From IMG/VR virus record IMGVR_UViG_3300027881_000043, positions 1 through 36,274 of that record: a stretch of DNA of 36,274 nt. The stretch is one strand, 5' to 3'. A model generated the notes under the pieces. It was not told the DNA's origin and searched no databases. It worked only from the letters and a program-made list of their open reading frames with translations. Origin of the DNA: a virus. Position numbers and translations under genes: made by a program. This document shows, piece after piece, positions 25,005 through 31,675 of this stretch. The stretch's first letter is position 1; each line of letters opens with the position of its first letter.

Positions 25005-25411
25005 TTTGTGTGTGGCTCCTTTGCTTCGGGGTAACGCTCGATGATCTCGGCTGCCTTCATGTTCAGCTCCGCCATCCAAACTTCACACGCCTGTGGGGGG
25101 CGGTCGTCTTCGAGCTTGCTCTGGATCATAGCATCCCTGAGCACGACTAGAGAAGCGATCGCCTTCGTTACGTGGCTGATGCCGGAGTCCGGGTCGTTGT
25201 CCTCCCCCTCCCACCAGGCCATCATGTGCCGCATCGCAGCATCGTAGTAGACCGAGGACAAAACCCCGACCACTCGGTAGTTGTGACGCCCATACTTTCG
25301 CGCGCCTTCGAACATCGCCAACCCAAGCTCCAAGAGAACGAGGGCTGACACGGTGGAGAGGGGGGCCTTCTTGACCCCCACCCTGTCCTTTGGGTTCGTC
25401 TCCTTTAACAT
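25001..25411 (-). CDS. dATP/dGTP diphosphohydrolase-domain protein (DUF5664-like)
   Basis: This is a 136-residue protein. NPKDRVGVKKAPLSTVSAL, then MFEGARKYGRHNYR, YYDAAMRHMMAWWEGED and SHVTKAIASLVVL match the conserved order of phage proteins assigned to the dATP/dGTP diphosphohydrolase family, all-alpha enzymes related in layout to MazG. They would remove pyrophosphate from purine dNTPs. A MazG and a DUF1937 protein lie downstream in the same operon, giving three candidate nucleotide-pool enzymes in a row. It starts at the ATG overlapping the previous stop by TAATG. Confidence 0.75.
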   Translation of the reverse strand: MLKETNPKDRVGVKKAPLSTVSALVLLELGLAMFEGARKYGRHNYRVVGVLSSVYYDAAMRHMMAWWEGEDNDPDSGISHVTKAIASLVVLRDAMIQSKLEDDRPPQACEVWMAELNMKAAEIIERYPEAKEPHTK

Positions 25412-25722
25412 TAGGAACCATGCGGCGGGATGATCAGCGAAGGCTTAGCCACCTGGATGATCTGTGCCTTCATCGGAATGATCTCCAGCATGAGCATCTG
25501 CTCGCAGTTGACACCCACTGAGTTGGCACCAGCCTTTAGCTCAGCATCGTCCTTGGTCAGGATGACTGCGCCGCCTGTCATGAACGCAGACTGTAACATC
25601 ATAGCAGTCGCGGTCGTAGTCTTGAGTTCGATGTTCCCTTGCGGAAAGCCACAACGCACTAGCTGATCGAACGGCATCACACGCTCGGACTCCATCTCCA
25701 CGTCAGTTGTTTCTTCGGACAT
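25411..25722 (-). CDS. Protein of unknown function (103 aa)
   Basis: This protein starts with an acidic stretch (MSEETTDVEMESE) and continues with small beta-rich segments (IELKTTTATAMMLQSAFM, GGAVILTKDDAELKAG, LMLEIIPMKAQIIQVAKP). It ends with hydrophobic residues but has no clear membrane helix. I chose the ATG at 25722 because AAAGGAAG lies at a normal distance. This gives a 46-nt overlap with the end of the nuclease gene. It is coupled to the next gene by TAATG. No family is recognised. Confidence 0.65.
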   Translation of the reverse strand: MSEETTDVEMESERVMPFDQLVRCGFPQGNIELKTTTATAMMLQSAFMTGGAVILTKDDAELKAGANSVGVNCEQMLMLEIIPMKAQIIQVAKPSLIIPPHGS

Positions 25723-26210
25723 TGCATTACTTCCTTTAGTGTGTGCACCACAGTGGTGCGCTTTGACGACGGCTTAAGGTGCCGACATACCTGTACGCAC
25801 TTGATAGCATTGTCAGGGTAGCCTGTGTACTCCTTGATCAGGGGTTTGTAGAGCTTGCTCATCTCCGCGTACGCCTTGCGGTACGTGAACCCCAGCTTGC
25901 ACTCGAAGATGATGACCTCCTTGTGGTTGAACAGCAACCCATCTGGCTGGCAGTAGCCCCAGCCGTTGGCGTCCTCGAAGTAGAGCCACTCCCCTGCTGA
26001 GAAGCCCTCGTGCCCTTTGTTCACCATGTAGTCCACCCAAGCTCGCTCGAACTTGACTCCGTGGTACGCCGCCCCTTTGAGCTTGGTGACCCGCCCCGCC
26101 TTCCGGGGTTTGCGCCACTCCACATGGTCAATTGGGTACACAATCTCCCGCTTCTTTCTCGTCGGGATGGGGGGCGGACGAGGTCCCACCTTATGGTCCA
26201 GCAATCCCAT
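25677..26210 (-). CDS. PD-(D/E)XK-type nuclease-like protein
   Basis: This is a 177-residue protein. The core reads GWGYCQPDGLLFN, then EVIIFECKLGFTYRKAY: an Asp in a strand, about 12 residues later E-x-K in the next strand (PD...ECK), then an amphipathic helix with conserved Gln/Lys-type positions. This is the arrangement of the PD-(D/E)XK nuclease fold, seen in phage exonucleases and resolvases. The N-terminus is Pro/Arg-rich. I chose the ATG at 26210 because GGGAGGAAGTA precedes it and it overlaps the helicase stop by TAATG. It sits directly after a helicase, suggesting a role in replication or recombination. Whether it acts as exo- or endonuclease cannot be told. Confidence 0.65.
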   Translation of the reverse strand: MGLLDHKVGPRPPPIPTRKKREIVYPIDHVEWRKPRKAGRVTKLKGAAYHGVKFERAWVDYMVNKGHEGFSAGEWLYFEDANGWGYCQPDGLLFNHKEVIIFECKLGFTYRKAYAEMSKLYKPLIKEYTGYPDNAIKCVQVCRHLKPSSKRTTVVHTLKEVMQCPKKQLTWRWSPSV

Positions 26211-27466
26211 TACTTCCTCCCTGATGTAAGCCAATCGTCGTCAGCTATTAGTGAACCATTTTTGATCAGCATGTCCACCGTCATGCCTACTTCCATCACA
26301 CTCTTGGCTGTGTTAGTGCCCAGCCTGAGCAACGCTGCCTTTGCCATGCCTGTCTTCTGAGCCTTCACCGCTTGCACCAACGTGTCTGCAAAGCGACCGG
26401 ACTCTGACATAGCGAACCGACGCAACACCTGTGGCATGGTCTTCTCAGTCTCCAACAACAGTTGGACTGCTGACTCCCAATCCTCGGGCATGATGACCAG
26501 CTCTTTCCGCCGCGCCGCGGCGTAGCACATACACATCTTGATCAGGTGAGACAGCTTCCGCGACGCGTAGTGCTGCATGACTGGCTCCACCTTGCCGATA
26601 CCCTTAGCCTCCAAATCCCTCCAAGCAGCGACCACACCCTTCGTATCGGCATGGAATGTATAGCTACCCACCTGTTCAATGGCGATGGTGCCAAGGTGCA
26701 GGCGGAGAGACTCGAGCTTGTCTTCATCTAGCTTTGGCTCTTCCAGCTCTTGTACAGTAAGGTTTCCGGGAACATACACAGGGATGATGCGTGACAGTAG
26801 CCCTTGCTCTTCTGCCATGGAAGGCATGTTTTCGACGAACATGTCCGGCGTGGCGCATGCGATCCACGTAAGCGTGAGGCCTTTGATAAAGTTGTCTCCA
26901 TGCCCTTTAGTTCCCTTCTCATAGCGTTCGTCACTGTCCCACGCCTCCGTCAGTAGGTTCTGAATCTTGGTGTCGTTCTTGTTCATGAACGATCCGAACT
27001 CGCTGGTTACAACTGCAAGGCTGGAGCCGTAACTGGTCTCTTCATCAATCTTGGATGTTGTTACAAAGTCTGGCAGTATCTGTGCTATCTTTGCATGGGT
27101 TGCTTCCCCTCTTAGCATGTGTCTTGGTGGTACAATGTCGGCCGAGCTTTCAGGGTTCAGGTACCTATCGTATACTAGTTGTGCTTCTTGTTTCTCATGT
27201 ACGTTAGAGAAGACAGGCTCACACAAATCATTAAACACCTTTCCGAACAGCACTCTTAGTGACGTGCTCTTACCGGAAGCTGGTGCCCCCACAAGCACGA
27301 CAAAGAGGTTTGGACGTACTGTGTACGCGCCCTGGACGTAGTGCACCTGCCTCTGGAGTGTAGCACTTACACATGCTAGTGCAGTCCACTCTTTCCAGAT
27401 ATCGGGCAGGTGTTCGCCCGGTACGACCGCCATCGCAGATCGTATCCAGTCCTTGCTGTATCGCAT
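26210..27466 (-). CDS. DUF3987-type replicative helicase/ATPase
   Basis: This is a 418-residue protein. A Walker A loop lies at about residues 60-67 (GAPASGKS) after a hydrophobic strand (LFVVLV). Later are a Walker B-like strand (SSLAVVTSEFGSF) and a sensor-type strand (LTLTWIACATPDMF). The order P-loop, EFGSF, then ATPDM followed by GLLSRIIPVY is typical of DUF3987 proteins, phage and plasmid helicases that work with primases. No primase domain is visible in this protein or in the window. It lies directly downstream of the polymerase in the same operon. A 12-mer copy at 26612 is antisense (WRDL). Confidence 0.78.
   Translation of the reverse strand: MRYSKDWIRSAMAVVPGEHLPDIWKEWTALACVSATLQRQVHYVQGAYTVRPNLFVVLVGAPASGKSTSLRVLFGKVFNDLCEPVFSNVHEKQEAQLVYDRYLNPESSADIVPPRHMLRGEATHAKIAQILPDFVTTSKIDEETSYGSSLAVVTSEFGSFMNKNDTKIQNLLTEAWDSDERYEKGTKGHGDNFIKGLTLTWIACATPDMFVENMPSMAEEQGLLSRIIPVYVPGNLTVQELEEPKLDEDKLESLRLHLGTIAIEQVGSYTFHADTKGVVAAWRDLEAKGIGKVEPVMQHYASRKLSHLIKMCMCYAAARRKELVIMPEDWESAVQLLLETEKTMPQVLRRFAMSESGRFADTLVQAVKAQKTGMAKAALLRLGTNTAKSVMEVGMTVDMLIKNGSLIADDDWLTSGRK
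26612..26623 (+). repeat. Dispersed 12-mer, copy 9
   Basis: Exact CAAATCCCTCCA antisense to the helicase gene; the gene reads its complement as WRDL. It is followed by AGCAGC, like copy 8. Confidence 0.9.
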
Positions 27467-27469
27467 TAG

Positions 27470-27646
27470 CTAAATACAACTGAGGACCATGTTGCTACGG
27501 ATAACATACAAGGCTTTCTTGTACGTCCCCGTGTCTCTCTCCACCCATACTCTGACATCGTATGCTCCTTTCTGGTGCCAATACACTTCAATGCTCTTGG
27601 CTAGTGTCCGCGACGCGGACGCGTTACTACAATATCTAATCGACAT
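27470..27646 (-). CDS. Small protein after the DNA polymerase (58 aa)
   Basis: This protein begins MSIRYCSNASASRTLAKSIE and continues with YWHQKGAYDVRVWVERD, a helix followed by strands ending in a beta-hairpin (YKKALYVIRSNM). I chose the ATG at 27646, which overlaps the polymerase stop by 11 nt, rather than the longer frame that only shadows the polymerase. It lies 3 nt before the helicase start. A 15-bp inverted repeat is embedded in its codons (27606-27620). The family is unknown. Confidence 0.6.
   Translation of the reverse strand: MSIRYCSNASASRTLAKSIEVYWHQKGAYDVRVWVERDTGTYKKALYVIRSNMVLSCI
27606..27620. repeat. Perfect inverted repeat, 7-bp arms
   Basis: GTCCGCG-A-CGCGGAC. The arms are separated by a single base, which makes a near-palindrome rather than a good RNA hairpin. 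It lies inside the small gene after the polymerase. It could be a protein-binding site or a chance GC-rich palindrome. Confidence 0.5.
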
Positions 27647-29264
27647 ACTTACGCAAGTCCCTTCCATTGAACCCAACCTTCATTTCACTAGGGATGATTA
27701 ACGTCCTCCCATTGATCGGGGTTTCCATATGCAGGAGTTCCGGTACCCGCTTAACCACATAGGCCAGGTCCTCTTCGCGGCATTGTCCCGCGACACTATC
27801 ATGAACCTGACTCATGATCTCTGCTTCGGGTAGCTCGTGATAGATGCGAAGCATACCCATGTTCAAAATCTCTGCGATCATACTCTGTGGTTTGTAGGCC
27901 ACACCCTCACGCAGAGTACCCATATCATCTAGCTTGCCCCAGAAGTAACGCTTGCGTCCCAGCGGGGTAGTGAGTGCACTGTCTGTCTCTAACTCTACCG
28001 CGGTCTGTGCATGCCACTTCTTGATGCCGGGGAAGGCACCAGGGAACACAAGGTAGCGTCCGTCCTTCTCATGCGCCAAGTCGTACAGGTCAAGACCCGC
28101 TGCCTTGTCCGCCCTCATCTCTCCGCCGAGGTACAGTAGGTACACCCGGAATGCCTGCTTCACAGAAATTTTCATGTTTCTTGCGAGAGAATGGGGAGTA
28201 AGTACGTAGTTGAGAGCGTGTCCAGCCCGCTTCGCCATATCTCGGTACGTAAAGTGACGATAGTACTTGTGCCCATCGGCGTACTCTTTGTCGGCAGGTA
28301 TCCCAAAGATCATAGAGGCGACGGTGGTGTGGAGGTCGGCCGACTCGCACGCTGTGATGTAATTCTCGTCGCCAGACAAGTACGCAACAGCACGGCTCTC
28401 CGCCTGCTCCAAATCAACGTTCCACAGTACCTTCCCTGTATCCGGAATAAAGATCCTGCGCAGCTCGGGGGCGACGTTTTGCAAATTCATCCCAGTGTCC
28501 CACACTGAGGTGGATGACGAGAAGCGTCCCGTCTCTGTTCCACATATATTGAAACTGCATCTCATCCTTCCATCGGTATCCATTCTCTTCCGCAGGACTT
28601 CGGCTAGGTTCTCTAGCGTCCGGCACTCTAGGATCGCGTTGCATATCAGCTTGGCCCGAGGATAATTTTGCGCGAGGGACTCAAGAGCAACAGCGTTAGT
28701 TGCAACCTTGACCTTCCCTTTAACCCGCTGGGTTTGAGTAGGCAAGCGCATATGCTTATACAATAGTTCTTGGAGCTGCTTTGGAGAGTGATAGTTAACA
28801 GTCTTCCCAGAAATGGCCAGTGCAAGTGACTGTAACAGACTCTCTCGCTCCACCACTTGCCACTTATTCGTCTTGCGCGTGTCATCTTTTTCCATCCCCC
28901 CAAGGCGTATGGCTCTCTGTACCAACCCGAGTTGGCGGTTCCGTACTTCTCTCTTAGCGATGGCGGATGTTTCGTAAACCTTGGACGGGCCGACGTCAGC
29001 GAGCGTGTATCCTGCATTGGGTTCCCCTTCTAGTGTGGTTCGGATCACGTCCTGGTCCACCAGCATGCCGCGGCGCATCATCGCATAGACTGGTGCTTGG
29101 AGGGATTTGGAAAGCTCGTACGTGCGCCTCGCCTCTGGCTCCATCATGGAGAGGAAGAGACCCGACAGTTCGTGTGTTACACCGCAGTCCAGGTCGCAGT
29201 ACGCCCACAAGTTCTCTTCCTTGTCCAGCTTGTAGTCGCCTAGCTCTGCGCTATTGATTATCAT
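27636..29264 (-). CDS. Family A DNA polymerase, C-terminal protein (ExoIII + polymerase)
   Basis: This is a 542-residue protein. It begins inside an exonuclease domain: Y22-x3-D26 (YCDLDCGVT) is the ExoIII motif, while ExoI and ExoII lie in a separate protein encoded upstream (29724-30764). Motif A is V-D284-LEQAE-S-R291 (the DxxxxExR form). Motif B is R341-DMAK345-...-Y353. Motif C is V487-H488-D489-S490, where most relatives have HDE. Four positions after Lys345, where Pol I has F762 and T7 has Tyr, this protein has His349, as in the KR..HG.NYG-type phage polymerases. GGGAG precedes the ATG by 5 nt. It should copy the phage genome together with the upstream half. Confidence 0.9.
   Translation of the reverse strand: MIINSAELGDYKLDKEENLWAYCDLDCGVTHELSGLFLSMMEPEARRTYELSKSLQAPVYAMMRRGMLVDQDVIRTTLEGEPNAGYTLADVGPSKVYETSAIAKREVRNRQLGLVQRAIRLGGMEKDDTRKTNKWQVVERESLLQSLALAISGKTVNYHSPKQLQELLYKHMRLPTQTQRVKGKVKVATNAVALESLAQNYPRAKLICNAILECRTLENLAEVLRKRMDTDGRMRCSFNICGTETGRFSSSTSVWDTGMNLQNVAPELRRIFIPDTGKVLWNVDLEQAESRAVAYLSGDENYITACESADLHTTVASMIFGIPADKEYADGHKYYRHFTYRDMAKRAGHALNYVLTPHSLARNMKISVKQAFRVYLLYLGGEMRADKAAGLDLYDLAHEKDGRYLVFPGAFPGIKKWHAQTAVELETDSALTTPLGRKRYFWGKLDDMGTLREGVAYKPQSMIAEILNMGMLRIYHELPEAEIMSQVHDSVAGQCREEDLAYVVKRVPELLHMETPINGRTLIIPSEMKVGFNGRDLRKYVD
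29098..29109 (-). repeat. Dispersed 12-mer, copy 10
   Basis: Exact CAAATCCCTCCA on the coding (-) strand near the start of the polymerase protein, read as KSLQ. Confidence 0.9.
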
Positions 29265-29437
29265 TGTAACTCCCGTAAGTCTGTGACTTGGAACCCGAAC
29301 TGTTCAAAGTAGCGGTTGATGTGTTCCATCTCGAAGCCTATTATCCATTCGATCTCATCCTCAGCACTGATAATATAACCCTCGCTGACAAAGACGTCGG
29401 ACTCCCAGCCATCCCCCTCTATTCTGTAGGCTCGCAT
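29261..29437 (-). CDS. Small acidic protein inside the split polymerase locus (58 aa)
   Basis: This 59-codon frame starts at ATG 29437, overlapping the stop of the 100-residue gene by 19 nt, and ends in TGA overlapping the polymerase ATG. It begins MRAYRIEGDGWESDVFVSEG, a compact beta start with an acidic helix after it (SAEDEIEWIIGFEMEHINRY). It has no homing-endonuclease or intein motif. It fills the space between the two polymerase halves completely, so translation appears to pass from gene to gene without a gap. Confidence 0.62.
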   Translation of the reverse strand: MRAYRIEGDGWESDVFVSEGYIISAEDEIEWIIGFEMEHINRYFEQFGFQVTDLRELQ

Positions 29438-29721
29438 GCAACCAACCTCTTGACTTGTTCCTGTACGAAGAAGATAGGCAGGTCAGACAGGTCACAAATC
29501 TCGTCGAAAGGTGCATGCAAATAGCCATACGGAACCTTGCGCGAATACCATACTTCTGCCGCCCTCTTGGCGTACTCTTCTTCACCCGTCCTGGGTGTCA
29601 TGCACATGTCCTCCACCATCTGATCAATGATCGCACGGTTCAGGGTGATGCAACGCTGCACTGTGATCTCGCAGTCCCGAGTCGGTAGGTCTCGGAAGAA
29701 ATGTACTCTGTTATACTCCAC
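29419..29721 (-). CDS. Protein of unknown function inside the split polymerase locus (100 aa)
   Basis: This is a GTG-started protein, 2 nt after the stop of the upstream polymerase half, with AGGAGG at 7 nt. It begins MEYNRVHFFRDLPTRDCEIT. It has a helical middle (NRAIIDQMVEDMCMTPR; EEEYAKRAAEVWYSRK) and a C-terminal helix (PIFFVQEQVKRLVACEP). There is no LAGLIDADG, GIY-YIG or HNH motif, so it is not an obvious homing endonuclease. Its place between two halves of one enzyme domain makes it a candidate invading or accessory subunit gene. Confidence 0.62.
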   Translation of the reverse strand: MEYNRVHFFRDLPTRDCEITVQRCITLNRAIIDQMVEDMCMTPRTGEEEYAKRAAEVWYSRKVPYGYLHAPFDEICDLSDLPIFFVQEQVKRLVACEPTE

Positions 29722-29723
29722 GA

Positions 29724-30764
29724 CTACGCCTCCTTCTTGTTCTGCGCCCAGCTTACCATCTGCTTGAACGCTGCTTCATTAGTATACGTTGATGCGAGGT
29801 ATCCAAGTCCCTTCTCAAGTTCAGGCTGCATCGCGTGATGCATAAGCATGGTGTCCTCACACTGCTCGGGTCGAGCACGGATAGCGAACTTACGGTCGAG
29901 CCACTGGATATCGTACAGAAAGTTCTGCCCCACCAGTGTTGTATCAGGGTTCTCAATATGCCTACGACACCACTGATACGCTTCAAACTCTTCCTCTTGG
30001 GTGTCCCAGTACGACCAGCCCGGCTTGGTCTTGTCCATGAACGGCACAACCAAAGCTGTTCGGGGTGTGGGCGCAAAACCGATACACAGTATTTGTTTCG
30101 TTGTCCAGGGGTCTGTTTCAATGTCAACACACAGTCGGTCGGGCGCAGGCAGGTGCAGTCTTTCAAAGGTGCTGAGGTCATCTAGTGTTGGCCTGATCCA
30201 TAGCTCTCGCTGGGGGCGGACCTTCTCCCTGTATCCCGACTCAATCCGTGCTTTAAGCAGGTCTTTTCCAACAGTCGCTCGGTGATGGAACTGTCCTTTA
30301 AGGATAGTCGTGGGGAGTAGTGTCGGTATGACCTTTCCGTATGGAGAGTCCAGCACAGTTCCTCGATATTTAGTGATGCCTTTGAGTCCTGTGAGAATTT
30401 CGAGAGCGACAGGGCCAACAGCGATAGTAACAACAGGGTTGTAATCACTGAGAGCAGCAGCAACACGCGTTGGCTCTCCTTTCCACTCATCATTTAGCTT
30501 TCCTTTCGTGTAGAAAAACTTAGTGTCATTCTGCGGTGGCCGTTCGGAGAAGCAGGAGACCACGAGACATTCACGTCGGTCGATCCCGGCGGCACTGAGT
30601 AGCTTATTGAATAGCCGCCCGGCTTTACCAGCAAGGGGATAGCCTGAGACTGCGTCCTCTTCATCGGGCACTCCTACGACTAGGGCTATTCCGTTTCCGC
30701 TTCCGCCGCTTTGGGGTAGCTGATCCCGCACGACTTTCAGGTTTGGGTTGATGCTTGATCTCAT
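29724..30764 (-). CDS. Uracil-DNA-glycosylase-like domain fused to the 3'-5' exonuclease half of a family A polymerase
   Basis: This is a 346-residue protein. Residues about 26-185 resemble family 4-type UDGs: VVGVPDEEDA with GYPLAGKAGRLFNKLL in place of the GEAPG..E...PF.G..G block, then ECLVVSCFSERPPQ and TIAVGPVALEIL. The late HPS-type motif reads LPT here (TLLPTTILKG), so the enzyme may be inactive or altered. Residues about 210-325 are the exonuclease N-terminal part: ExoI D214-IE216 (DIET), ExoII with N281 and D285 (GQNFLYDIQWL) and ED304. The protein stops before ExoIII, which is in the polymerase protein. I chose the ATG at 30764 (GGGAG upstream). It overlaps the preceding gene by 104 nt. 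Confidence 0.72.
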   Translation of the reverse strand: MRSSINPNLKVVRDQLPQSGGSGNGIALVVGVPDEEDAVSGYPLAGKAGRLFNKLLSAAGIDRRECLVVSCFSERPPQNDTKFFYTKGKLNDEWKGEPTRVAAALSDYNPVVTIAVGPVALEILTGLKGITKYRGTVLDSPYGKVIPTLLPTTILKGQFHHRATVGKDLLKARIESGYREKVRPQRELWIRPTLDDLSTFERLHLPAPDRLCVDIETDPWTTKQILCIGFAPTPRTALVVPFMDKTKPGWSYWDTQEEEFEAYQWCRRHIENPDTTLVGQNFLYDIQWLDRKFAIRARPEQCEDTMLMHHAMQPELEKGLGYLASTYTNEAAFKQMVSWAQNKKEA

Positions 30765-31059
30765 TCTTGATCTCCCTGGTGAACGCTGCGTCAGGTGCCA
30801 GTCGCTCGAGTCTCTCAAGTATCTCGGCAGGCTCATCTGTCCACACGTTAACCCTCTTTAAAATTGGGTGCCACTTGGCGTTGTTGAATACCTTGCGGCG
30901 CTTGCGGTAAGGACAGTAGATGGTGACCAGCTTGCGCCCCGTCTTGATCACCAAATCCCTCCACCCTGCGCCGAGTACGGGTGCCTCGTCCTCCAAGTAC
31001 ACCCGCGCCCAACTCCATTTAGCCACGCAGCTTTCCAACATTTCGCATCGACATATCAT
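30661..31059 (-). CDS. Small basic protein with a long overlap into the next gene
   Basis: This is a 132-residue protein (or 126 from the ATG at 31041). The N-terminal part has Trp-rich strands (WSWARVYLED, VLGAGWRDL) and a basic helix (CPYRKRRKVFNNAKW). The last 35 residues form a strongly basic tail (KPESRAGSATPKRRKRKRN). The final 104 nt lie inside the start of the UDG-exonuclease gene in another frame. The leader before it (TTTTGGAGAG and upstream) is repeated before the gene at 34462. Nucleic-acid binding is likely from composition. A 12-mer copy is antisense (WRDL). Confidence 0.6.
   Translation of the reverse strand: MICRCEMLESCVAKWSWARVYLEDEAPVLGAGWRDLVIKTGRKLVTIYCPYRKRRKVFNNAKWHPILKRVNVWTDEPAEILERLERLAPDAAFTREIKNEIKHQPKPESRAGSATPKRRKRKRNSPSRRSAR
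30952..30963 (+). repeat. Dispersed 12-mer, copy 11
   Basis: Exact CAAATCCCTCCA antisense to the small basic protein gene; its complement is read as WRDL. It is the only copy followed by C instead of a purine. Confidence 0.9.
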
Positions 31060-31098
31060 CTCTCCAAAATTTCGTGTATTTCAGTTTGGTCTGACCGG
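31060..31098 (-). promoter_or_regulatory. Duplicated leader element, copy A
   Basis: A block of about 39 nt just before the small basic protein gene, similar to 34468-34506. Both contain GGTCTGACC or GGTCTGGCC (on +), then TTTCA and CTCTCCAAAATT, the last being the complement of the ribosome site TTTTGGAGAG. Most positions match. The shared part ends at the start codon in both cases. Confidence 0.55.
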
Positions 31099-31154
31099 TG
31101 GGGGGTCCGTGGTTTTTCTGGAGGCCGGACCAACGCCCCCAAACTTTCCACCGG
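31095..31154 (-). ncRNA. Structured RNA segment between tRNA-Pro and the next gene
   Basis: A 7-bp outer stem (CCGGTGG 31095-31101 with CCACCGG 31148-31154) encloses a 6-bp inner stem (GGTCCG 31104-31109 with CGGACC 31126-31131), with extra G-C pairs possible between them. No T-tract follows, so it is not a plain terminator. It may direct 3' trimming of the tRNA, which lacks an encoded CCA, or control the downstream gene. Confidence 0.45.
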
Positions 31155-31159
31155 CAATG

Positions 31160-31233
31160 TCAGAGCGGTAGGATTCGAACCTACGACCCCCGGTCTCCAA
31201 GGCCGGTGCGCTACCAAGCTGCGCTACGCTCTG
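31160..31233 (-). tRNA. tRNA-Pro (UGG)
   Basis: The acceptor stem is CAGAGCG / CGCTCTG, with C1-G72 and discriminator A73 as in bacterial tRNA-Pro. The D arm AGCGCAGCTTGGTAGCGC and the T arm GTAGGTTCGAATCCTAC are canonical. The anticodon loop CTTGGAG gives UGG at 34-36; the pair 31-39 is a C-A mismatch. No CCA is encoded after A73. It lies 6 nt after the DUF669-like gene and is probably co-transcribed. It would read CCN proline codons and may replace a host tRNA that is cut during infection. Confidence 0.92.
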
Positions 31234-31239
31234 ATACAG

Positions 31240-31662
31240 TTAGTCCACTTTAAGGAAGCGGACAACCTCTGCGTAGGGATTACCCTTCTTGGAGATGCTC
31301 TGCTTGACCTCGCAGATAACCTCGGCACCAAGCGCAGACTCCCACAACTCACCGAAGCGATCATCTTTTCCGATCTCCATGCCGAGCTTGCGCTCGAAGA
31401 AGTCGAGTGTGATCTTGTCGGCCGCTGGCGTACGCCAGAAGTCGGAGCTGATCGTGCGGGTAGAGTTGAGGTTCACTTCGTCCTCACACTCGACGACGTC
31501 GACCGGCTTGAGGGTAACACGGACGAACGGCGTCCGCTTCTCGTTCTTCGCACGATCAATCCCGTAGCGGGTGATGATGCACTTGAACACGCCCGAGGGA
31601 AGTACCTGCGGGACTTCAACATCCCCAACTCGGATGTCTAGAAACTCACTGAGTTCACTCAT
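31240..31662 (-). CDS. DUF669-like / putative ssDNA-binding protein
   Basis: This is a 140-residue protein. The layout is an acidic N-terminus, a beta strand block (VPQVLPSGVFKCIITRYG), a charged turn, strands (PFVRVTLKPVDVV) and a C-terminal block SISKKGNPYAEVVRFLKVD. That last block (K-G-x-P-Y-x-x-V) is common in phage DUF669-type OB-fold proteins that bind single-stranded DNA next to annealing proteins. It is followed upstream in the operon by a Sak4-like protein at 31676, which is a usual partner. The ATG at 31662 lies 13 nt after that gene's stop. Confident in the pairing, less in the exact family. Confidence 0.55.
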   Translation of the reverse strand: MSELSEFLDIRVGDVEVPQVLPSGVFKCIITRYGIDRAKNEKRTPFVRVTLKPVDVVECEDEVNLNSTRTISSDFWRTPAADKITLDFFERKLGMEIGKDDRFGELWESALGAEVICEVKQSISKKGNPYAEVVRFLKVD

Positions 31663-31675
31663 TCTTTGCTATCTC

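Noticed and set aside
29705-29721. TATAAC -10-like box on the - strand
   Set aside because: It is the start codon region of the 100-residue gene (GTG GAG TAT AAC), has no -35 and lies directly on the initiation site.
29261-29724. Split intein or group I intron explaining the broken polymerase
   Set aside because: Neither half shows intein ends (no Cys/Ser at the splice points or intein blocks), no homing endonuclease motif is seen, and the insert is filled by two open, coupled genes. An intron is not fully excluded without RNA data.
31160-31233. tRNA-Ser(GGA) or tRNA-Trp from the GGAG in the anticodon loop
   Set aside because: A 7-base loop with normal stem lengths places UGG at 34-36; C1-G72, A73, the short variable loop and the D-arm sequence fit tRNA-Pro.
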